DNA of 64,000 bases from Poronia punctata (lineage: Eukaryota; Ascomycota; Sordariomycetes; Xylariales; Xylariaceae): positions 1-64,000 of the forward strand of contig MU401622.1 of assembly GCA_022579005.1 (NCBI GenBank), read 5' to 3'. The position numbers were made by a program, and so were the translations under genes. Positions 11,816 through 23,702 of this stretch are shown here, in pieces. The notes beneath the pieces are model-generated. The model was given only the letters and a program-made list of their open reading frames with translations. It did not search any database and had not been told where the DNA came from. Position 1 is the first letter of the stretch; the number at the start of each line of letters is the position of its first letter.

Positions 11816-12226
11816 TTACCACTTGCGGCAAATAGTATTGACAGCAAAGTTGCGGCAATCAGATCCGTCATGAGACTCGCAGTAAGACTGGGTCTCCTTG
11901 ATAGAGATGAAAGTGGCGTAGTAGCAGGCTCCGAGAGTGGGAGTGTATTGGCATCGGTAAAGACATTGGGAGCAGAACTCGCCGTAGCCCATGGACTCGG
12001 ACTGGCAGACTGAGTCGGCGCTGCGGGCGGCTAGGTCTGCTGATGCTTCGGGGGAGGCCTGGGGAAAATGTCAGTATGGTTGGCGTTGGTGTTGGTGTAA
12101 GGTTAGGTATGGTGGGAGGAGATGGTGTTGGTGTTAGTGTAAAGGTTAGTTGGTATTTACCTCACGAGGGATGGCGGTGGCGGCCGCGACGGGGAGGAGA
12201 AGAGCGAGGACGGTGCTGAACTGCAT
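11816..12226 (-). CDS. Small secreted cysteine-rich protein (8 Cys)
   Basis: Two minus-strand exons, 12226-12161 and 12058-11816, join in phase 0 through a GTAAAT...CCCCAG intron and give 102 residues. Residues 1-18 are a clear signal peptide (MQFSTVLALLLPVAAATA), followed by a short IPRE stretch that may be a propeptide or processing region. The mature part has eight cysteines, including CSQCLYRC and the C-terminal TICRKW, which suggests four disulfides. Size, secretion signal and even cysteine number fit the small secreted proteins that include candidate effectors and antimicrobial peptides. No specific family is recognised. The intron holds imperfect copies of a GTTGGTGTTAGTGTAAGGTTAG-like stretch. 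A frame that starts further upstream (to 12424) runs through leader DNA and is less likely. Confidence 0.75.
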
Positions 12227-15200
12227 TTTGATGGTTATTTGTTTGTGGTTTGTTGGTTTTGTTGTTGTCGTCTTGAAGACTTGAAGAGTTGTTTGTTTGT
12301 TTGTTGATGGAGAGTTGAGTAGAAGTGGTAGTGATGATGCTGAAGATGTTGTTGTTTGCTGGATGATGATGATGATGATAAAATTCGAACTTATCATGGG
12401 GAAAGCTTGCTCTTTTATCTTCATTCTTTTGCTCTCATCCTCATCCTCCTCCCACCTATTTCTGTTGCCTTTTACTTACTTCTATGAAGCATTTCGACCA
12501 TGCTTGCCCATATTCAGACTGATCAACTAAAAATAACCCATCTCGTGGCAGCAGGGGTAAAAAAAGTCAAGGGTCCAAGACGACCAAATAGGTAACATGT
12601 CAGATTCTCTCTTCAATCATGAAGAGATCAGATAATCAGAAGCCTTTCTAGATAGGTAATTGTCATCTGTTTCAAATCCTTCTCTTACAAGTTCTGCCGT
12701 GCCATCTTCCCCAGGTTCAGTGCCATATTAGGAGATAGCCCTCAATAAGGTGTGGGGGCTGGGGGCTGGACTGGTCGCTTCTCGATCTATACTTCTTTAG
12801 GAAATCCCTGAATAGGAAATGTTGTTTCTATTTTTGCCCTTGCATACTCGTAGATCTTCAATCCGCCTCCCTTTATTGGATATTATTTGAGCTGCCCCCA
12901 GTCTAACCTAAACTGGATTAGACAGCTTCAGTTTGGGAGATGTAGTCAAGCCACATAAACTGAGCCACAGATTACAGACTTTACAAGAGGTAGTCATAAA
13001 TCCAAACCTGTCAAGTCGGAAGGACAGAACGTTTTATTTGGTGGCACTAATCTCTCCGCTGTGCATACGGTATTGTACGTACGTATGTGCATGTACACGA
13101 CATACATACATCAGATGTACTTCTAATGCTGCTGTAGAATAGATTATGCAGCCACATTACTCTTACAGCGGCACCACGATGCTTCATCGGCAGTTTAGAT
13201 TAGAGAACGACTTTTTAGGCCGTCAAGAATCGTACAAAGTTGAGTTGTGTAACGGTTCTACAAGGCCTCTTTTGGCTTCAAGCTGTCATGGACCCAGATA
13301 GAGTAGTGCCGTCATGAGCTCACCAGATATGAAAATACCCCGGTACACGGTATCACTACACGTAAACGATTTGTTAACATATGATCGCTACACATAGTAT
13401 CGGGGGGCATACGACGCTGTTATTAGATAGGTCCACGTATGGAAGTGGGATGTCAATCTCGACTTGGAGAATGAAACATCATCCATCCCTTCGATGTGGA
13501 TTTCTCCCCTGTCGAGACTCGACAGATTACCCAGATGCAGTCTGTACATACTGACTTCTCAATTTCTCCTGTCATCGTGTTTACCTAGGTTAGGTATCTC
13601 CCTTGTGTATCCCTTTTCGAGAAGAAGAAAGGTCGTTGGCTGCTTACGCATGCACTATTGTCAATTGAGATAGATAGAGCATATGATGTTCCAGGTCAGC
13701 TCCACCATGGCTTAATCGGGGTGGCGGTAGCACCCGCAGTGTACCTGTAAGCACTAGGTACGCGTATGTAGGTACTACTTTACACACGTACACGTATAAC
13801 TTGCAAGAAACCTCCCTTTATTGTAGACATTGTTGTTCGGTGGGAGAAGCCAATGCCACGACGACAGACGTTGTGCTGTTGGCCAAGGTTTAGAGTTGTG
13901 CCTTGGCTTTTCACCGTGGGGTGGGATCTTTGCCGGTTGTAAAGAACAGGAAGGTTGATAGGTATACGTAGTGTTCGCAAACTACGTACTCGATATTTCT
14001 GTCCACGTACATACGTATGCTGGATATGAACTGATAATGAGATTTCTTGCCAAATCCAAGGTTGGGACGATCGCTTGGGTGTTATTCGCATTCCAAGATA
14101 TGGATAGGTCCAGACCAATCCCATCTTTTGCTTCTTGACAGTTTGGGGGTACCTCAGGGCGTAGTCAAGTACATTATTGTTGTCCGATTGTACTGCGGGG
14201 TTTGATCGCACAGGCATGTCTAAGATAAGATACATATTCTATCTGCCACGCTATGTGTACAAGCTTGTAGATAAATCTAGATAAGATATGCCCAGGTACA
14301 TGAGATTGGTCAAGTTAGACTAAGAGAGGTACCTAACAGGCTATGTGGAGAGGAGTGTTTGCACAACTCATGACCGTAATACGATCCCAGGTCGTCAATA
14401 TGATGGCTGTATTGGAAGTAGCACCTGCTACCTAGTCAACCATGTCAACATAGTAAGAAGTTCCGAGTGGCTTGTCGGTAACTGCCGAATCTAAAAGCAG
14501 CTAAAAGAACTCTGCAAATTTGTTTGTATCCATCCATCATCTCAGCACCACCACCACCCCGCTATTGTTTGCAAGTGATGGCAAACTGAAGTAGATATCT
14601 GTAAAAACGGGTTGCAACCTTATGATCAGAGTTACTCTGCATGCTGGTTCACGCAGATTAGAGTTGGATCAACGTCACCCACCCAATGTACAACGTTGAA
14701 GCTGATAGCCTTTTCCTGTACATAACCAGACATCTTGTGCAGGTATCCGCTCCTTCCAAATACAGTTTTATCCATTACATACATGGACCATAGGTTGTAG
14801 TAGATTCCAGGTGACCAGCCAAACGAATATCGCTTTGCCACACTCTGTGTTACCCTGGCTTTCCCATATCCCTTCAGGTAGGCGACACCACCTGGGCGGG
14901 TTGAAGCAAACGACCGCATGAGCGCGCAAAGCGGCTTCGCACCGTATAGTGGTTTGTACAGTAGTAGCACACCAACTTCGGCCCGTCATCACCTTGCCGG
15001 CTACGTGCTCAAGAACCAAAATCCATCTCTCTCCCTCTTGGATAACCTCATTGCGGGTAAATAACCACAAGTATTAGATACCTCCTACAAGAAGAAGGCG
15101 CTTGCCTCGGCCAGCTTTCGAGGGCACTGAGAGAAACACGTTCTTACCTTAACTACCTCCACGTACCAGAGCTAAGTCCGCTTGTCTGACCAATAAGCGT

Positions 15201-15705
15201 CACTCTCACTTATACCTGTCTAACCTAGTGTCTCCTTCCCGCCAAACATACATGTACCTAACCTACTACTTCGATTGTAGTTGGGTCAAACATTTTTTCT
15301 CTCCTCATTTCCCTCCTTCAATCTTCCCTATGCCTCGCGCTTTTTAGGTATTCCATTGAATGCGCCTTGGTATCTGAAACACTTGCAGTTGCTATCTACG
15401 TGACGAGCCGTACATGGCATGAATACCTACTACGCCGAGGGGTATCTACCGCGAGCTCAAGCTCCTACATGGAGGCTGCAATAGACCCTCTATTTTATCT
15501 CATATTTCTTCAGTAGTCATCCGTTCGGGTTTTGCAATACTTGAACTGCTTACCACTGACATACCACATTCGTCAAACGGTTCACACTGCCAGCACAAAG
15601 GGTTCCGAGTTGGCTAAGGGAAGGAACAGGACCTGGAGGATTAATCCTGAGGCCAGCACCGGTGAGGGTCATTAAAGTTTTCCGTTATTGAACCTCGGGG
15701 CGATA
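12227..15705. other. Long intergenic region, no supported gene
   Basis: About 3.5 kb. The longest frames are 13780-14235 (-, 151 codons) and 14632-14970 with overlapping 14768-15070 (-). Neither shows a domain, signal peptide or the codon character of neighbouring genes, and no convincing splice chain extends them. The segment carries many short palindromic motifs such as TACGTA and GTACATGTAC and TAGGTA/TACCTA elements typical of this window's spacers. The last few hundred bases should contain the promoter of the MIF-like gene. Confidence 0.4.
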
Positions 15706-16809
15706 ATGCTTGAGAATCCTTTACGAAGATCAGGTACACCCGGTCCGGGGCCCGTAAGAAACCCTCGTTCGGACTCGTCAGCACTGAAGCTTCCACGTAC
15801 CGGTCCTCCTTTGGTGCCAATCGGCCCTTCGTTCGCCCAGAGGAAGGCACGACCGTCACAATCGCCCCAGCCAGTACTTGTCGAGGGCAATGATGTCATG
15901 CGAAGCATCGACCGCGCCCTGCCCGGCGACTTTGTCGGCCATAACCGTGGGTCACGGCCTGACGCAGAGCTGAACAGAAAGAGGAGCGCCTACTTCGAGG
16001 CTGAGTTCGCCGCGCCCAACCGTGGCGATGACGCTGCCACAGCTCGCTTGCGCAACGAAGCCATGGTCACAGCCGAGCTCAAGACCAATGTCATCATACG
16101 CGACGAGTTCGCCTTCATTACAGATCTAGCCTACCAATTATCGAACCGATATCAGAGGCCAATGTCATCCATCACCATCACCCTGCACCACGGTATCTGT
16201 ATGCTGTTCGGTGGCACTTTTGAACCGGCATGTACTTTGACCATACACGCCCTGCCGAGCTTACTACAGCCGGCAACAAACAAGCGAAATGCCATCCTGA
16301 TACAACAACATCTTCTTGAGACACTAGGCGTCCCCATCTCACGTGGCTATGTCCGGTTTCAACCCACCGCCGAAGAGAATGTAGCCATAGGGGGGAAGAC
16401 GGTAGCAGCAGAAGCCGAGGAGATAGCCAAAGGCAATAACGATCGGAAACCTAGCGTGCGCAGAAGACCCTCAAAACCTGGTCGGGGAATTATAAACAGT
16501 GTCAAAGTAAGTTAACGCCATCACAGGAAGAAGATATGTGGTCATAATTAACCAAAGCCTTGTGGGTAGTCATTTGGCAATTTTAAGCCGTCGTCGACAG
16601 ACCTCGTCGACGGAACACCCACACCTCCACCAAGTAACTCGGGAGAGACGGCTAATATAACTACTATCCCCGAGGTACCACCAACACCGCCAGATGATGG
16701 CAGCTCAACGCGGACAGAAGATCTGAAACCACACAGGGGCGCGTCGCGCCGCAAGAGTCTTCGGTTCGCACTTTTTGGGCATAACTCGAGGCCTTCGCAA
16801 GGGAAATAG
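15706..16809 (+). CDS. Macrophage migration inhibitory factor (MIF)-like domain protein
   Basis: Exon 1 is 15706-16506 and exon 2 probably 16570-16809 (16588 is an equally in-frame acceptor), giving about 346 residues. The first in-frame ATG is used; a longer frame opens only with TTG at 15688. Residues ~1-120 are Pro/Arg-rich and probably disordered. Residues ~122-230 align with the MIF/tautomerase fold: ELKTNVIIRDEF, then SSITITLHHGICMLFGG (the family's strand and FGG turn), then the EPACTLTIHAL strand and the GVPISRGYVRFQP strand. The rest is Lys/Arg- and Pro-rich low complexity. In MIF the catalytic residue is an N-terminal Pro1; here the domain is internal and Val121 sits at that position, so ordinary tautomerase activity is not expected. 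Exon 2 rests only on an open frame. Confidence 0.75.
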
Positions 16810-19800
16810 GGGACCCTGGAGCGCGTCAGGGACGCCTTGTGTACACGTAGAACTAACGCGCCTGGGACCTCGCTGCCGAGTCGGATTTCAAGTCGTAACG
16901 TCGACGACCTATCGAGAGCCGTGGCCTGAAGTGACGTCAAATAAAGCAATGAGAAACCAGTGTTACGATAGAGCTATCCCTATTGGGCTTATAGCTGCAT
17001 ACAAAAGAAAAGCATGAGAACAAACACTAAAACTATTAGGTGCACCGCAGGAGTTTCGTGCTTATCATTATACGTGTATAACGTGGTGGCTGGCTTGTGC
17101 TGACAGTGGGGTCTGAGCAGGGATACCATAGGATGGCCAAAATGGGTTAATTGACGTGGTTTCTAATGCGGTTGACTTGCTTTGCAGGTAAGAGAGCCAT
17201 GTTTAGCATCTAACGCTGGGAGAAACTCCCGCGTATATATCTGCTGGGACAAGGTAAGCAGTGCTGACAATCCTTTTACCCCGGATAGAGAAATGTTATC
17301 CCTGCTGGGTATTGAACCACATCGTCGAAGGAACGGGGGAGCTACTGTGTAGAGAGATGGAATCCTTTTGAGTTACCCGGGAGTCGGGTACTGTGTTTTT
17401 GCTTAGATATCGTAGAAGGTCTAGGTTTCCTACAAAAATTACAAGAAGTGACAGCATTCGAGATGCAGTACTAGGTATATACCTACTAGCGGTGCGCGAT
17501 GCAGTCAGTATTCGTACAAAGGTCAGTCCGTAAGTCCTTGACAGCCCTCATCTGTTAAACTGCCCTGGACCTGGCACGGGAGTGATATAAAATTGAAACA
17601 GGGGTCCCTGACACCCCCTTGCTAGCCTAAGGTAGGTACGATAACCACTACTCCGGTTACCCTCTATCCTTTGTTTTGTACTTGAAAATTATCTTTAAAA
17701 GATCGGAAAAAAATATTAGGAGGAAGCTAAAGCAATAAAGTAAGCACCTAATTATCTTGCTATTTGGCTTTAGATTGCGACTATGCATAGTTACAAGCGA
17801 TATTCTGGTGCACCACGTGTTTCAATTTTTTGTATCATTTGGGTGCAAGCGTGAAGTAATCACAGCTGCCGCGTGACTTTTGACAGCTGCCTCTGCCTAC
17901 GATACAATGGTGAGAGAGTGATGGTTGCCAAGAACCAATCTCTAGCTGATGAGCTGTGTCCCCTCCCTTCAATGTTCATAGCTCCGCCAAGAATCTTGGA
18001 AGCACCCCGACCCTTTAATTCCAGCCCATATTTGAATCACGTTGTATTTGTTGGTTCTCGAATATTTATCAAATGATCGTCGCCGTGATCATTCTCGGGT
18101 CCCCCAGAAACATTTAACTTTCTTAGTTCTATCGCAAAAACCAACGCCACCCCGTTTCACCTTTGGGTCAGGTCTTGCTAAGCTATAGCCTATTGGTGTC
18201 GAGGTGTGTTGTCGGTCCACCACCAGCACCGCCCGCGCTCGCCAATATTCCCTTCCTAGACCGTCTCCGAGACAGCCTCTGATCTACACACCTATCGGAA
18301 GGGTACCCTGTGCGATACCGACGGTCCAGTCCAGCGGTCTGTTACTCGCCCAGCCCGATATAGGTCAAGGTAAGCAACATGGGAAGGCGTTAGACCGTGG
18401 AATCAGAGGTCCCCGCGCGTCATTGACAACTGATCCCATCCTTGCTCTTCTGTGACGGTCACGTTGCTTTGTGTAGCTATTCTGTGCCATCCTGTACCTA
18501 CCAACCTACCTTACCTGCCAGAATAGTAGCGTCAACTGTAGCTCTTGATTACCCCGTGGTACAACTGATGCGAGTCAGCCCAGCTACAGAACGACGCTCA
18601 CTGCCGGAAGCTGGTTAATCACAGAGCTGACTCAGAAGTTCTCATTAGTGAAGAGGGATAAGACGAAGACCACAACAAGTTGGTCACCGCTCTCCCGCTC
18701 CCAGACCGGGAATCCTAACCACCCCATGCCGCAGGGCAGGGGATCAACGGGCTGTCACGTCTAACGTACCTCTATTTGAACCAGCAAGGGGATAGAAGGA
18801 AGAACAAAAGAAAATAATAGAGAAGGGGAAAGCCAAAAAAAAAAAAAAAAGGAAAATTCCTTCGGGCCAATTTGACACAATAAGATGGAGGTAAGATCAA
18901 GACAATTTTTCTTCCACCCCCCACCCCCGGCTGTATATTCCCTCGACAACTCAACCTTATCGACCCCTTTCATCACACGCACACACACACCACATTCCTT
19001 TAATTTCTCCGTCTCCATTGCTCGATCGTCTCCCTCCCGTTGTCACCCCCGACGCGCCCCGGTCAAATCGCACAAGTGTACATACATGTGAACGTGACGT
19101 AGACGCCTCATTTGCCCGCCTCACCGCCCCAAGCTTGAATTGCCATTCTTAAACCTCGTCGACCCGTCACCTTGATTATTTTTCCATCATGGGTTATCCA
19201 AAATCTCTACGTATCATACATCACCCGCACGGTTCATGCTGCTTGGCTCTTCCCCCACGATTGCTTCTCGTTCATCGGTACGGTTAGACAAAGCCCGTGG
19301 GGGGCGACCTAGGCTTGGTGGGACGTGCGACTCGGGCGTTCGGGGATAATTATTTCATCACCCACTACTTGTGTGACGGTGAGATCAATACGGGGACGTA
19401 TTCCACTTCGTTCGCGCCAAGCCAACCCTCCCGTCTGGCAAATCCGCTTATCAAAACATCCGCTCCGTCGAGAAAACTTGGGGTTGGCTATATATTATTC
19501 ATTCCAAGCTCATCCGATCCGATATTCGACTTCAGCTGTGCTAGCCCGAGCCTGTTTGGTTTGTGACACCTACGCCATCCCAGTTGATCGGATCGGGCCC
19601 CCCCCCTAGGGCTCGGCAACATCGTTTGCAGGTCGGCGTCTATCCGAACCCCTCCCCACTTCGGCCAGATACAAGCAGAGGAGGAACCAGTCGCACGATA
19701 TCTTGGGGAGATACGTTTGCGTGCGGAGAATGATCGATACCGCTCGCGAGCGGTAATGCGCGGAATACTTGCTCACGGTTCTGCGATTTCACTGCTCAAT

Positions 19801-19883
19801 GAGCATTCAGCATTCAGCATTTGGCCCTCAGACAAGCGTCTTAATTTGCACAACAAACAACATCGTCTACTTCATATGCGATA
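16810..19883. other. Long intergenic region before GTR2
   Basis: About 3 kb. Frames at 17873, 18204, 18761, 18885, 19297 and 19325 are short, unconserved in character and mutually overlapping. An A-rich run at 18835-18850 and CACA repeats near 18979-18990 are the only low-complexity marks. The final ~300 bp presumably form the leader and promoter of the GTPase gene. Confidence 0.4.
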
Positions 19884-21200
19884 ATGCATTCTCGTCTTCG
19901 CGGACGAGACATGACGCCCGGCGATGACATTTCGTCGCCTAGCCCCGGAAATAGCATACCTACTCCTGCCCAGATCAACCTGACACGTTTATATGAACAG
20001 AACCAACAGGGACAACCACAGATTGTTGCCACCAAGGTTCCCCACCAACCTGCGGAGGGCCCGACCAAAGGAAAACCCAGGTTGCTGCTTATGGGGCAGA
20101 GGAGGTATGTTCAGCGCTCTTAGGCGGATTATAGGTAGATGGAACGGCCGGGCTAAAACTGCGACAGGAGTGGCAAGTCGTCTATCTCGAGCGTGGTGTT
20201 CCATAAGCTCCCTCCAAGCGAGACCTTGTTCCTCGAGTCTACGGCCCACATCCAGAAAGATCAACTACCGTAAGCAAAGTCCCACGAACCAGCCCGATGC
20301 CCGTCTCAAGGATAGGCAAGCAATTGACAACCACACTCTACCAGCTCATTCATGGACTTTCAGGTTTGGGACTTTCCCGGCCAGATCGACATATTTGAGA
20401 ATCCTACCTTTGACATCGATGCCATGTTTGGGGAGATCGGGGCTCTCATCTGGGTTATCGATGCGCAAGATGACTACATGGAGGCTGTTGAGCGTCTTAT
20501 TATGACGATAATGAACCTGCAGCGGACGTACCCCAACATTAAGATTGAGGTATTCATCCACAAAGTTGACGGCCTATCGGATGACTACACGTTGGATATT
20601 CAGAGAGACATTACTATCCGGATCCAGGACGAGCTCTCCGACCACGGGTTTGAGAACGCGCCCGTGACGTTTCACCTGACCAGCATCTACAATCACAGCA
20701 TATTCGAAGCTTTCAGCAAAGTGATACAGAAGCTGATCCCCCGCTTGGGAATACTGGAGGCCATGTTGACCAACCTCTGCCGTACATGCCGGTTCGAGAA
20801 GGCTTACCTGTTCGACGTCACGTCCAAGATCTATATCGCGACGGATAGTGCGCCAGCCGATATGACGAGCTACGAGATTTGCTCCGACTACATTGACGTC
20901 ATCATAGACGTCACGGAGGTTTACGGCAGCTGGTCACGTTCTGCCAAGCACCGCGAGGGGCTGGAAGGGCCGCCGTGGAATCAGAAGATTGAGGACCAGG
21001 TGGGGTCGAACTGGGCAGAGAGCTGCATGGTGTTGAGCGACGGTAATAAGCCCATCCTTTTGCGGGAGGTTGATAAATACCTGGCGCTGGTTGCGATCAT
21101 GAAGGAAGACAGCTATAACAAGATGCCGTTGGTAACGATGAACGTTGAAGTCGTGGTGGAAGGTCTCAAGGAATTTTTCGAAATCACGAAGCCGAGATAA
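19884..21200 (+). CDS. GTR2: Rag GTPase Gtr2 (RagC/D family)
   Basis: Exons 19884-20104, 20168-20269 and 20345-21200 join with matching split codons and give 392 residues. Intron 1 splits the P-loop GQRRSGKSS (residues 71-79). [10 protein letters not shown] at about 116-125 is the G3/switch II region characteristic of RagC/Gtr2, and IHKVDG is the G4 specificity motif. The C-terminal half is the roadblock-like dimerisation domain. Gtr2 pairs with Gtr1 on the vacuolar membrane in the EGO complex and signals amino-acid sufficiency to TORC1. The roughly 60-residue N-terminal extension before the G domain is Pro/Gln-rich. The start chosen is the first ATG of the open frame; a second in-frame ATG lies nine codons later. 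Confidence 0.92.
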
Positions 21201-22254
21201 TATGTCAAAAGACACGACCACGGGGAAGACGTCGGACTCAATACAGGGCCGGCTCGGTATAAGGACGTGTTCATTGGGGGGAATTCGGAGACATTACTTA
21301 TTATAGCGGGCCCGTGTCGTAAATTGATACACCTTGTGTTTGATGATGTTTGTTAAGTTTCCAGCAACCACAGGGTAGAGTCCCAGGTAGGAGAGCAGTT
21401 GGACGGACCAAAATAGGACTTCTTTAGAGTATGAAAGCAGGCTTATTTAGCAATAAAAGCACAATGCATTTTGCTACTCAAACGACTTTGAGGATTTCGG
21501 TTGTACTCGTAAGGGAGAATGGTATCACAAAGCTACAAACTCTTTGCCTTGGCTTTCATCTCTTCGTGTTGATTCCATCAAGTACATGCTATTCTATAGT
21601 GACTTTCTATTGCTTCGTACCTAGTATGCGTCTTATATTGCGTACATCTTACATTGTGTACAAAAAATATTGACTGTATGTAATATGTGACGATGGAGAC
21701 AATGTGTGTAGTATCGTAGGTATATCACATGGTTCCATCGTTAATGTATTTAAGCTTTTACACGTAATACTTTTCTAGTCTTGCCTGCGGGGGATACTAT
21801 TTCACGTCCCTTACGTGAAGTTATCAAGAGAATTGGCACGTATATATACATCTTAACCGCTTTGGGAATGACGACGTTGGTTGACGCAACCCGGAAATAA
21901 CCCACCGGATACCTTACATACACGTAGAGTTCCATACAACCCGATCTAGTCTAATCTCTGGACGCATTAATGGACCCGGGTTACCGAAGCTTGGCCAACT
22001 TTATTTTATTTATTTGTCGTTTGTCTACCCCTTACTCAGTACCTCTTTTCATCTACCTACCTACCTACCTACCTACTTAACCTAGGTATCTATCTATCTC
22101 CTTTCAATAGGTATTCACATCAAACATCACCACTCACCGATGGTAAAAAATTGAATTTTCGGCGAATTGAATTTGAAAAGGCCTCTCTCCTCTCAGGACG
22201 AAAAAAAAAAAAGCAGCGAGTATCTAGACTAGACTAGACTGGATAGGCGATGCG
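21201..22254. other. Spacer between GTR2 and the PI-PLC-like gene
   Basis: About 1 kb holding the GTR2 3' region and the PI-PLC promoter. A frame at 21431-21673 is not credible. 22053-22076 is a CTAC microsatellite, followed by TATC repeats and an A12-like run near 22201, then the start codon at 22255. Confidence 0.45.
22053..22076. repeat. (CTAC)n microsatellite
   Basis: About six perfect copies of a CTAC/TACC tetranucleotide about 180 bp before the PI-PLC-like start codon. Shorter versions of the same motif recur across the spacers of this window, for example around 60101-60130. Confidence 0.8.
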
Positions 22255-23702
22255 ATGCGATTCACCACGTTTAAGAACCGGGTGATCCCGCTCCTGGCCC
22301 TACCCGCCGCTCTGGTAGTTGGCCAAGGACAACAACAAGAAGAAGAAACGTCGGAAAGGAAAACATTGGGTGATTTCGCACTTTCAAAGATTTTACGAGA
22401 TGGAAGAGAAATCTTTGGTGATGGTGGTGGGGATTTTTTGAGAGGAGAATCGTTAGATTCATCATCATCATCATCATCATATCCAACAACCACAACAATA
22501 ACAACGACAACCCGCCACGAAAACTGGATGGCAGCCCTCCCGGATTCAATCCCCCTGACGCAGCTCAACATCCCGGGAACGCACGACACGGCGACATGGA
22601 ACTATTCCCAAGCAACACAAGACGGACTCCGCCACGCGAGCCGATGCGACGGGACTATCCCGGGGATAGCGCGCGTGTATAGATGTCAGCGGAGGAGTAT
22701 TTCCGAATCGTTGGACATGGGGATCCGCTTCTTCGATCTGAGATTCGCTCTTGATCCGTTGGGGGAGGATCTGGTGTTTTGGCACGGACCGGCATTACTT
22801 TCTGCCGAGGCCGGGGTGGAGGATGTCCTGTACGGGTTTTATGAATGGTTGGAGAGACATGGGAGTGAGACGGTGGTTTTGAGTTTTCAGTATGAGGGGT
22901 CGACGGTCCTGGGGGCGGAGAACGATGAGAAGGTTCAGAGGGAGTTGTTCGAGATTCTGACGTCGGAAGTTGCCGGGAGGTTTGTCTATCAGGGGAGGGG
23001 GGTTGTTCCGACGCTTGGGGAGGCGAGGGGGAAGATTTTGTTGTTTAGACGGTTTGATCTCGATGCGTTGGTGCCTGAGGAACGGTTTGAGGGGATGATG
23101 CCCGGGTTGCATATGTCGCCGAAGAAATGGATGGATAATGATTCGGAAGGGTTCGAGTTGGTGTATAATGTCTCGACGAACGGGACGGCGCACGTGGAGG
23201 ATTTTTATCATCCTTCTACGCATCTGAGTGTGAAGGGGAATATTGAGGCCAAGTTTGAGGCGGCGGTGAATCATCTCGAGAAGGCGGCGGAGGGGGAGTA
23301 TGAGAAGTTGTTTGTTACTTTTACTTCGGGGGTGCAGTAAGTTTTTTTTTTTCTTTTTTTTTTCCCCATTCTTTTTCCTATTTTTTGATCCCTTCTTCTG
23401 CCTCATAACAAGGTCGAGGAATATCATATCGACTTTGACCCAAAACTAACACGAAAACCAGCGTCGAGATAATACCTCCCGTCTACCCCGAAATCATGGC
23501 CCTTGGTCCCAAACCGGCATCCACATTCTGGTCCGAGTCCGAGTCCGAGTCATCTCACGTACAGTACGCAGAAGCTGTAGAGGGAGTGAATTACCAGTTG
23601 CACGACTTTCTCAAGGGTATGAGAGGGAAGAGACTGGGTATTGTGGTCATGGATTTCTTTGAAGAGCCTGAAGGTTTGATTGATTTACTCCTTGACTTTT
23701 AG
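22255..23702 (+). CDS. Secreted PI-PLC X-domain protein
   Basis: Exon 1, 22255-23336, joins exon 2, 23462-23702, through a split CAC codon and gives 440 residues. An N-terminal signal peptide ends near residue 23. A low-complexity linker follows, with an Asp/Ser run from TCA repeats (22458-22478). The catalytic X domain starts around residue 88: NIPGTHDTATWN carries the first catalytic His (110), GIRFFDLR supplies the Arg/Asp strand, and VFWHGPA carries the second His (177). Both histidines expected of bacterial-type, calcium-independent phosphatidylinositol phospholipase C are present. The C-terminal IVVMDFFEEPEGL strand closes the barrel. The likely reaction is cleavage of phosphatidylinositol or GPI-anchored material outside the cell. 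A SESESES stretch lies in exon 2. The frame that runs to a stop in the intron misses the last ~80 residues. Confidence 0.88.

Noticed and set aside
9736..12226. Idea that the membrane and secreted protein genes form a biosynthetic or defence cluster
   Set aside because: The genes are convergent, well spaced and share no pathway logic; no core biosynthetic enzyme is nearby.
13780..14235. A 151-codon minus-strand frame in the spacer before the MIF-like gene
   Set aside because: Longest frame in that spacer, but with no domain, signal peptide, repeats or splice continuation, so chance is more likely.
14632..15070. Two overlapping minus-strand frames of 112 and 100 codons
   Set aside because: They look mildly protein-like and could be two exons of one gene, but no donor/acceptor pair joins them convincingly and no family is recognised.
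15688..15705. Upstream TTG extension of the MIF-like frame
   Set aside because: Nuclear fungal genes start at ATG; the first in-frame ATG is at 15706.
22795..23427. A 210-codon minus-strand frame
   Set aside because: Antisense to the PI-PLC-like gene and running into the T-rich intron; composition is a reverse-complement artefact.
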